This document shows, piece after piece, positions 56,520-64,000 of a stretch of 64,000 nucleotides of DNA (positions are counted from its first letter, which is position 1; every line of letters starts with the position of its first letter). The notes below the pieces were generated by a model that did no database searches, had not been told where the DNA came from, and saw only the letters and a list, made by a program, of their open reading frames with translations. Origin of the DNA: Arabidopsis thaliana (Eukaryota > Streptophyta > Magnoliopsida > Brassicales > Brassicaceae). Where the stretch lies: assembly GCF_000001735.4 (NCBI RefSeq), contig NC_003076.8, positions 11,408,001 to 11,472,000 of the forward strand. The letters are read 5' to 3'. Both the position numbers and the translations under genes were made by a program.

Positions 56520-57999
56520 CGTTTGCTTTTCAGATTCTCAATTCTCATCCTAGAGAGATGGTCAGCTACACCGTTTTCAATTCCCTTCTTATTAACTATC
56601 TTCATGTCAAACTTTTGGAGCAATAAGATCTATCTCAACAGCCTAGGTTTGGTATCCTTCTTCGCATATATATGCCTCAAAGTAGCATGATCAGTGTAGA
56701 CTGTCACCTTAGAACCTACTAGGTAGCTTCTAAATTTCTCGAATGCAAATACCATAGCTAGCAGTTCTTTCTCTGTAGTGGCATACCTTACTTGTGCATC
56801 ATCCATCATTCTGCTCGCGTAGTAGATCACATGTAGCTTTCTGTCAATCCGGTGGCCCAAAACTGCTCCTATTGCATAATTTGAAGCATCGCGCATGATC
56901 TCAAGCGGGAAGTCCCAGTTTGGAGCTTGGACTATTGGGGCAGTGACCAAAGCTTCCTTGATCATCTTAAGGCTGTCAAACATTCTTCATCAAATGCAAA
57001 CTCAGTTTCCTTGCAGAGCAGTCTGGTGAGCGGTCTGGCCAACTTGAAGAAATTTTTGATGAATCTTCTGTAAAATCCTACATGCCCAAGGAAACTCCTT
57101 ATGTCCTTGACAGTTTTTGGCGGCTGTAACTGCATCATCACATCAACCTTAGCCTTATCAACCTCTATTCCCTCTTCTGTAATTGTGTGCCCCAAAACGA
57201 TGCCTTCTCTAACCATGAAATGATATTTCTCCCAGTTCAAAACCATGTTTGTCTCTTCACATCTTTTGAGTACCCTGCACAAGTTCAACAAATACGAGGA
57301 GAAGGAAGAGGCATACACAGAAAAATCATCCATGAATACCTCTACCATCTCCTCTATCAAATCCAGGAAAATGGAAGTCATACGCTACTGAAAGGTAGCA
57401 GGTGCATTACAGAGACCGAAAGGCATACGCTTGTAAGCAAAGGTCCCATTAGGACAAGTAAAAGTAGTGTTTTCTTGGTCATTTGGGTGAATTGAGATTT
57501 GAAAAAATCCGCTATATCCATCTAGGAAGCCATAGTAAGGATAGTTTGTTAATCTTTCTAGCATCTGAATAATGAAAAGCAATGGGAAATGGTCTTTCTT
57601 AGAGGCAGCATTTAACTTCCTATAGTGAATACACATCCTATGTCCAGTTATTGTCCTAGTGGGTATAAGTTCATCTTTAGCGTTTTTAACAACTTTTATA
57701 CCTCCCTTTTTAGGAACGCAATGAACTAGAGATACCCAAGTGTTATCAGAGATAGGGTAGATAACCCCAACATCTAATAATTTAAGTATCTCTTTTTTCA
57801 CAACCCCTTTTAAGTTTGGGTTTAATCTCCTTTGAAGTTCAATGCTAAAGTAGGATTCGTTTTCAAGATGGTTTCTATGGGTGCATAAGGTGGGTGAAAT
57901 CCCCATAATATCATCTAACGAATACCCTATTGCTTTCTTATACTTTTTAAGCTCAGTTATCAGTAGGTTTACTTGATAAGTAGTTAGCTCATTATTCAT
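56520..57999 (-). pseudogene. Athila reverse transcriptase and RNase H (fossil)
   Basis: Landmarks in order: LDVGVIYPISDNTWVSLVHC, VPKKGG, TGHRMCIHYRKLNAASKKDH, YGFLDGYSGFFQISIHPND, MPFGLCNAPATFQ, the box FMDDFSVYASSF, LGHTITEEGIEVDKAKVD and SFLGHVGFYRRFIKNF. In RNase H come [45 protein letters not shown] and ENGVADHLSRM. These are typical Ty3/Gypsy Athila pol motifs. Confidence 0.9.
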
Positions 58000-58023
58000 T
58001 ATGACAGGATAAGTAGAGTTTAG

Positions 58024-58935
58024 TCAAAGAAAAACGTACCTTAGCCGTTTTGGTAGCGGTTTTAAATCGACTTTGGGCGCTTTGAGTTCAGACCAGTCGT
58101 CGGATACTAAGTTGGCTTCAGAGGAGGGGTTGTGATCGAGTAGTTCGGTCGAGCAGACTGAATGGGCCGTCGGTCGAGTGATGCGGTCGAGTATATATTC
58201 GTCCTTTGCCCTTCCAACCAAATTTTCATACTCTTCTGGATTCTCAGCTACTTTATGCTCATCTAAAAGCTTCTGGTACCTCAAAGTCTCCAAGTGTAAA
58301 TCTCCTTCCCTGCTATCCTTTGTCAGGGCACTCTGTAGATGATCTGTTTCTCCTAGCTCTTCTAGCATTTTGTCAGCTAACAGATCCAACTCTTCAATCC
58401 AGAAAATATTTCCTTCTATTGTAGGCTTCTTCATGGTGTTGGTGATATCGAAGATCATCTTGAGATCTTTCCCGAGGTTAAGATCGATCTTTCCCTTCTT
58501 GACATCAATGATAACTCCAACTGTACCTAAAAATGGCCTTCCCAATATCAAAGGATCTTTGGGCTCTTCATCCATTTCTACAACCAAACAGTTTGTACGT
58601 ACTTCGACCACGCCTATCATGATTGATAAGTCTTCTAGCAGACCATGGGAAATTCTGACAGACATGTAAGCTAGGATCAAGGATATATTGCAGGGCTTGT
58701 ACTTGCTGAAATCGAGTTTCTTTGCCACAGAGAGAGGCATGAGACTCACAGACGCACCTAGATCACATAGGCATCTGTTGAAAGCTAAAGGACCAAGAGC
58801 GCAAGGCAAGGTAAACGAACCATGATGTCCTAATTGTTTTGGAATGATCTTTTTCCGAATGATCGCACTGCATTCAAGACTTAGCACCACCATTCCTTGG
58901 ACTTCTTTGATCCTCTCTATAATCGTTTCTTTCAC
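58024..58935 (-). pseudogene. Athila protease region (fossil)
   Basis: A 303-codon open block. It contains ALGPLAFNRCLCDLGASVSL and MPLSVAKKLDF, the Athila protease context (DLGASV around the active Asp), followed by DPLILGRPFLGTVGVIIDVK (the LGRPFL strand). A linker follows in which the DNA carries GGTCGAGT/GATCGAGT motifs (58115-58195, encoding LDRITRPTAHSV). Confidence 0.87.
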
Positions 58936-58965
58936 ATATTTGTTAGAGTCTGGTATAAGTGCAAG

Positions 58966-60772
58966 TCAGTCGACAAGAGGCATTGTGACTTCAAGATTTT
59001 TCAATTGCTTTTCAAAGAGAGCTTTGTAGTTCTGTATCATGACCTTCTTAAATCGACCAGGAAATAGGAGTGGGGGCTTGTAAGGTGGGGGAACGAAGAC
59101 TTTGTCTTTGGTTTTGGCTGCAGCTGGGTTTTCAACAAGAGGTGATACTGCAGGAGCTAGTGGTCGAGTAGGTTGGTCGAGTATAGGCACTTCTATTGCT
59201 TTTTTTAACTGAATCTTCATTCTGACAGAAATCCTCCCCATCTCGCTCCAAACTGTCCTCAGTGTTTTGGTTTGGACTTTCTCTTGTGGGCAATTCTTTA
59301 ACCCTTCTGAGCGTGATAGCATGATCATATTCCTTTGAATTTTGCATTGATTTGCCTGAAGGTCCTGTAATTTTGGGTGTAGAGGTCGACCAAGTTTGAC
59401 CTTCTATGAATCGGATCTTAGATGTCAGTGCTTCAACCTTGGTATTGATATCATTGTAACTGCAGTAAACCTTGTCATGAATTTCTGCCATCCTTTTGGA
59501 CAAATCCATTGCTCATGTTGCTTGTCCCTGGAGAATCTGCTGTAGCATGTTTTTCAAGTCTGAGTCAGGAGTCGATGAAGGTTGTTGATTTTGTTGCTGT
59601 GTGAACCCAGGTGATGGAAGTTGCGGTTGATAGCTGCCCTGATACAGCTGTTTAGGAACATACCCTTGTCCTTGGTTGTATGGAACAAAGGGCTTGGGTT
59701 GATTCGGCTGCTGTGAAGGGTAGACTTGATCCTGCGGGTTTGCAACATTTGTACTTCTGTAAGACAGATTCAGATGGTTCTGCTTGAAGTTGTTAAAACT
59801 TTTGTTGTAACCTCCCTGATTTTGCAAATAGCTAACTTCTTCTGATTGGAGAGTCTCTCCATCCTGGACTTGGAGCGTCTCATCATCATAGAGAAAATGG
59901 ACGTGCTTTTGTTGCACAAGGAGTAACTTGTCCAGCTTGTCATTCAAAGCTTTCATATCCCTGCGGTGCTTCTCATCAGAATGAGAGCTGGTGCGGATGC
60001 TTCCATCGTAATCTTCATTGTAGTTGCCATCAGAATATGCCAAATTCTCTACCAGCTCCCATACTTCTTCAACGTCCTTGTTGAGGAAGTTCCCGTTAGA
60101 AGCAGTACCAAGAAGCATCCTGATTTTTAGAAGGACACCTCTGTAGAGGGTGTTGAGAAGTGAAGCTTTGGAGAAACCATGATGAGGACATTGCGTTTGA
60201 TATCCTTTGAAGCGCTCCCATGCTTCACAGAAAGTCTCAACACTTTTCTATGTGAAACCGGAAATATCATTCCGGAGTCTGGTAGTTTTGGAGTTTGCGA
60301 AGAACTTAGCCAGGAAGGCTTTCTTGCAGTCATTCCAGGAGGTGATGGAGCCTTGAGGAAGCGACTTTTCCCACTGATGATCTTTGTCTCCAAGAGAGAA
60401 TGGAAACAATCTGAGCTTGAAGCCATCCTCACTAACTCCATTGATCTTTGTTAAGCTGTAGAGCCTATCAAACTCGTCCAGGTGATCGAGTAGATCCTCC
60501 ATAGGGAGGCCGAGAAACTTGTTGCTTTGAACAATGGCAATGAGACTACTCTTGATCTCAAAGTAGTTGTTCTGCACTGGTGGAGGCACAATGTCATTTC
60601 GCTGATTGTGGTTGCGTGGTGCATCGCCTGCACCAATGTTGGTTGGTGGCACTTGCTCATGTACAACTGCAGCCATTGTGTATATTTCTCTTTGTGTTCT
60701 CAGTTGGTGAGCAATACGGTCGATGTTATCGTTGAATAGGAGGTTTTGATTTCCTTGTGAACGTGTATGCAT
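58966..60772 (-). pseudogene. Athila gag region (fossil)
   Basis: Starts [20 protein letters not shown] at 60772. The core has [40 protein letters not shown] and [18 protein letters not shown] followed by [14 protein letters not shown], the standard Athila/Gypsy gag fold. The middle part has [20 protein letters not shown] and is Gln/Pro-rich (59513-59750). A coiled stretch lies near 59132-59509 and a proline-rich PPPYKPPLLFPGRFKK near 59060, as in other Athila gag-pol. Broken in about three places. Confidence 0.88.
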
Positions 60773-61079
60773 ACAACGAGTACCAACTAGTGAAGCTGGT
60801 GATTCGTAGCACCTGGATCAAAATAGACAAAGAAAAAAACACAGAGTTAGTAACTTTCAAGAAAAACAAAAAAAGAACTTGATCTTAAATATTCTCAAAT
60901 CTCAAATATAGCAAACAAACACCCAATTGGAAAATTATAGACATATCAGCAGTAACATGAACATAGTTCTTTGGATCAAACATAGAGGCTATTGCATCGA
61001 ACGAGGAAAACTCAACTCATACTAGACACCTTTGCTGGACCGTCATCTCGAGTAACCTTTCAATTGCTCCAGAGACGTC
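60773..61079. other. Junction between opposite-facing Athila segments
   Basis: Non-coding, AT-rich. The first part is presumably the leader of the minus-strand gag (its ATG is at 60772). No primer site or LTR end is recognised. The orientation of Athila sequence changes somewhere within it. Confidence 0.5.
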
Positions 61080-61458
61080 ATGCTCAACCAAACAACTCAA
61101 GTCAAGCATTCTGCAATCAAATTATTGGTTAGTATTCACGGAGAAGTCTATATGGTAGGACAAAGCTATAAGAGATTTAACACATACGGTGAGAGAGCTG
61201 AAGGATCAAATCAAGGAGCTCCATGGAAAAGCCAACCAAGCACCACTCGACATCAAGGATGTCCCAAATGATGAAGTTATTTCTTTGCTTCACAAAGAAG
61301 GATGCGAATTCACATTAGAACGGTCTAGAGAAGACGATTATCGAGATGATCAAAAAGAAACTTACAAGAAAAGGGCCATTAAGTACTCAACTACTGACAT
61401 ATCAAGAGAGCATGTTGAATACAATGTTGTATCAAACGAGGAAGAAGCGGAGACCTGA
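61080..61458 (+). pseudogene. Unassigned charged coding stretch of Athila-like element (fossil)
   Basis: Two overlapping plus-strand frames. The longer ends MRELKDQIKELHGKANQAPL, then SLLHKEGCEFTLERSREDD and SREHVEYNVVSNEEEAET, and is strongly charged. The following DNA (61495-61560: GGCTCGAGACTTAAAACAAG and CTTGGGAGGAAGTCCCA) resembles the sequence usually found just after pol in plant Ty3/Gypsy elements, so this may be the end of pol. I do not recognise a domain. Confidence 0.4.
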
Positions 61459-61639
61459 ATTCCTCTCTATCACCCTCCATTAGCTTAATAAGTGTGACGA
61501 CTCAGGCTCGAGACTTAAAACAAGCTCACTTGGGAGGAAGTCCCATGTCTAACTTGTACAATTGTTTTTTTGGTTGTCTTTAATGCATTCTGGTAGTGTT
61601 TTCGGGAGATAAGTATGAAGTGGATTCTGGCTCTAAGAG

Positions 61640-61855
61640 TACAACAGTATACTCGACCATAGAGCGATGAAAAATACTCGACCTTATTTTGGGTTCTCCA
61701 CGCCAGGAGATCACTCGACCGCGGTGCTGGCCGCAACAAAGGAGATGAGGTCGAGTACCTACAAGGCGGAGGTGAGACACAACAGGGAGACTTTTCAATG
61801 GCTTGGCAGGAATCGCAGGCAAACAATGATGATCAACTCCGCTCCTTCTTTGACA
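61640..61855 (+). pseudogene. Athila ORF1 tail (fossil)
   Basis: Matches the end of ORF1 at 18340-18545: DNA with ACTCGACC, GGTGCTGGCCGCAAC-type and GAGGTCGAGTACC segments, and the closing peptide SMAWQESQANNDDQLRSFFD (versus SMAWEQSQAAINDQFCSFFD). Confidence 0.75.
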
Positions 61856-63409
61856 GAAGTAAGTACCTCACTTCACCGTTGTATAGTACCATCTCCTATT
61901 TTTGTTTCTGTGCTGTGTTTTTCCTGAGTACTCTTTTCCAAATTTGGTCACACAGAGGATTGTGTGATTTAAGTTTGGGGGAGGGCTCAAGTGTGTGTTG
62001 CATTGTATATACTATTGAGTCTACATTCATCTAAGGCATAGAAAAACCAAAAATGTTTATAATATTTCTGAAAATGATGTCACAAAAACAAAGTGTGCAT
62101 ATATTTGCATCACATTTAGGATTGAGTCTAGGATGTTTCATATAGGATTCTTGCACATGCATTGCATAGGGGATTATGATGAAATACCCTTGTTGCTAGT
62201 TGTCTGATGCATTGTCAATGAAATTGAAGTAAAACTGCACCATGTATTGAATGCTCTACTCGATCACACTGCCAGGATTTGATACCATTCCCTATCAATT
62301 TGAACCTGAATCTGATTTATAATTATCATGTCTTGGCATCAAATTTGAACACATGGATACCCTAAAATACTTGGACTTCCTTACTCATTTTAACCATTCT
62401 TGTTAGTCCAAGTAGCTGACTCCCCTTATTGGAGCAGTTAACCCCGACCCTAACTCTTAACTTTTTTTCAAGCCCTTTATCACTTGTGAGTGTTTGTGAG
62501 GTCTTATTCCGATTGAGCTTGGTAGAAAGGGCTAGGTTCGTAACGACAAAGATAGTGTCTTATGTTGTTCTAGTTCGAGTTATGCGGATTAGATAGGAAT
62601 AGGTGGGCGCTTATATCGTGGGTTGTAATGTGTTTAAAAGAAAGAAAAGAGTGAATTCATTGTTGATGAGGAAAGGGAAAAAACATTCTAGGGGAAGTAA
62701 GCTAAAGAAGTTAGAAAATAGCCTAGTAAAGGTTTTGGGAATGTTAAAGAAAAGAATAGGGTTCTTGTTAGCTATAGAAGAAGGGTAAAAGCCCTTAGTT
62801 TAAAAGATTAAAACAGGAACCATAGTTGTTAAAGATATTCAAATCCGCTAGAAGTATCAAAGTATTGAGAAAGGTTCTTCTAGAGTTAAGAGAAAAAAAC
62901 GAATGATATGAAAAAGGGTTTAAGAGATTCATGAATGCAAAGGGTAGAGTTAAACTCTTATTTTAGGATTGGAGAATGGATTTCCATTAGAGCTTCATTG
63001 GTTATACTTTGTGTAGATCAGATCTTATCTCTGTATGCATAACTTGGGACTTACCTTTATCATTCTACTAAAGCTCAATCATTCTTTAATGGACCATCTT
63101 TGTCTCCTGACCTTCACCTTAGCCAAATGAGTTCATTGATGATGCATTGCTTGATTTACGTTCCAGAACTAATGAATGTTAAAGGGATTGATAGATTTGA
63201 AAGCATGTGTAGGTCGAGTATAAGAGTCGGATTGAATCATAACAAGGCATGGCTAACGTTTTTGAGTAGAATTCGATCTTATCGCATCTTTAAACTGCCA
63301 AATTGGAAATTGATTTTATCTATTTATTTGATGCTTTGATTCTGAATCCCCAACTTTAAACCTTCCTTCAGCTATGTTTTCTTATTTACTTAAAGGCAAG
63401 CAAAAAACT
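61856..63409 (+). other. Athila 3' non-coding region, second family
   Basis: No gene. It is collinear with 18546-20172 throughout, including the first purine motif (61971-61985), the ATGGATACCCTAAAATA segment (62354), TTTGTGAGGTCTTATTCCG (62495) and GTTAAAGGGATTGATAGATT (63178). Confidence 0.8.
61971..61985 (+). promoter_or_regulatory. Internal polypurine-tract-like motif, second Athila family
   Basis: AAGTTTGGGGGAGGG, identical to 18672-18686 of the first Athila element, about 1.44 kb before the terminal tract. Confidence 0.6.
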
Positions 63410-63423
63410 AAGTTTGGGGGAGT
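63410..63423 (+). promoter_or_regulatory. Athila polypurine tract, second family
   Basis: AAGTTTGGGGGAGT directly before the LTR start TGATATGCC. Confidence 0.85.
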
Positions 63424-64000
63424 TGATATGCCTATAATTTGCATGTTTTCTTCATTCATTCATCATCGTTTTGGGTCTAGTTTCATAGCATTCATCACTG
63501 TTTCATATCATTTCTCATCATTCTTGCATGCTTTGTGATATATACCTATTTTCACTGATTTTATCTATGGTTTAGGGTTAGGATTTTGAGTCTTTATGTT
63601 ATTTCTCGAGTCTTTTTAGTGTCTTTTCAGGTATTCCATGCAACGGGACAACAATAGGGACGAGGAGACATTTTGGAGCAAAAGCTAAAGAAAAGGAAGC
63701 TAAGGACGATTTTAGATTCAGGAATCAGAGAGAGTGTCGATCGACACACTCTTCATGTCGATCGACACAAGTTTCGGTCCAGAAAAGTCCAAGACGCTTT
63801 CAAGTTTACAAAAGAGGAAATTTGCCCCAGAAGACTTTCCTATTTGTATTATTAGTCCGTGGACGTTTTATAGGGTTTTATATACATTGTTTAGACCTAA
63901 GTTTCTTTTATCAAGTTCTTTGCAAAACCCTATTTTAAGAGACATAAGCTATTCATCCTCTGCTCTTCAGAGATTCATTCAGTTTTTAATACAGTGAAGA
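63424..64000 (+). repeat. Athila-type 3' LTR, cut by the window edge
   Basis: TGATATGCCTATAATTTGCA opens the LTR. It contains two TGTCGATCGACAC palindromes (63736 and 63757) and a TATA-like TTTTATATACA near 63876. Its right end is outside the window. Confidence 0.85.

Larger units (their letters stand above)
56520..60772 (-). mobile_element. Athila gag-pol fossil on the minus strand
   Basis: On the minus strand the order is gag (60772 to about 58966), protease (58935-58024), reverse transcriptase (57999-56962) and RNase H (56983 to about 56520). Protein motifs identify the Athila lineage. No LTR belonging to this segment is seen on either side. It is broken by a handful of interruptions, but the gag, protease and reverse transcriptase blocks are long. 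It faces away from the plus-strand Athila 3' part at 61080-64000. Confidence 0.88.
61080..64000 (+). mobile_element. Athila-type element, 3' part, plus strand (fossil)
   Basis: From left to right: an unassigned charged coding stretch, a post-pol type segment, an ORF1 tail, the long Athila 3' non-coding region with two polypurine motifs, and an LTR starting at 63424 and cut by the window edge. From 61700 to 63422 it is collinear with 18350-20186 of the other Athila element. The LTR begins TGATATGCC, not TGATAAG, so it is a different Athila family, closer to the solo LTR at 31476-32669. Confidence 0.82.

Overview
The window looks like transposon-packed heterochromatin from a flowering plant, most likely a crucifer (Brassicaceae). 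The evidence is Athila-type Ty3/Gypsy elements with the Athila primer site and ORF1, an Arabidopsis-type Helitron end (CTAG), a Helitron carrying RPA-like and Pif1-like genes, a CACTA/En-Spm element, and a captured piece of a plant cytosolic phosphoglucose isomerase gene. I see no intact host gene, no rRNA or tRNA gene and no bacterial-type operon. The exact species cannot be read from the sequence.

Layout. 1-4349 is a minus-strand Tat-lineage Ty3/Gypsy fossil that runs off the left edge. 4350-8081 is the 3' part of a Ty1/Copia fossil, split by an Athila solo LTR (5403-7019). 8082-8686 is unassigned and probably continues at 33648. 8687-33642 is one Copia element with both LTRs and a perfect 5-bp target duplication (ACCAT). 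It is stretched to 25 kb by an Athila solo LTR (13082-14843), a two-LTR Athila element of the ORF1-only kind (14954-31254), and a minus-strand solo LTR of another family (31476-32669). The Athila element itself holds a second Tat element (20484-29944) inside its 3' LTR. That Tat element carries a long antisense reading region with its own TATA box.

33648-44121 is a decayed Helitron on the plus strand. It has an RPA1-like single-strand-binding gene, a Rep/helicase gene without its HUH nuclease part, an antisense three-exon piece of phosphoglucose isomerase, and a recognisable CTAG 3' terminus. 44122-44716 is AT-rich spacer. 44717 to about 55460 is a CACTA element with a 5' terminal repeat, a TNP2 transposase gene containing a 1.2-kb tandem duplication, a second Transposase_24-like gene, and three tandem TNP1-like (Transposase_23) modules. 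It is interrupted by a further Athila solo LTR (52338-54096). 55461-56519 is AT-rich with a microsatellite. 56520-60772 is Athila gag-pol on the minus strand. About 61080-64000 is the 3' part of another Athila-type element on the plus strand, ending in an LTR cut by the window edge.

How the parts relate. Five insertion junctions carry exact 5-bp target duplications and one carries a near-exact one, so insertion order can be read directly: Helitron or older DNA, then Copia, then Athila, then Tat. LTR divergence judged by eye agrees (the Copia LTRs differ more than the Athila LTRs). The most interesting items are the captured isomerase exons in the Helitron, the antisense gene with its own promoter in the Tat element, the palindromic ACTCGACC/GGTCGAGT arrays shared by Athila LTRs and Athila coding regions, and the duplicated polypurine tract in two Athila families.
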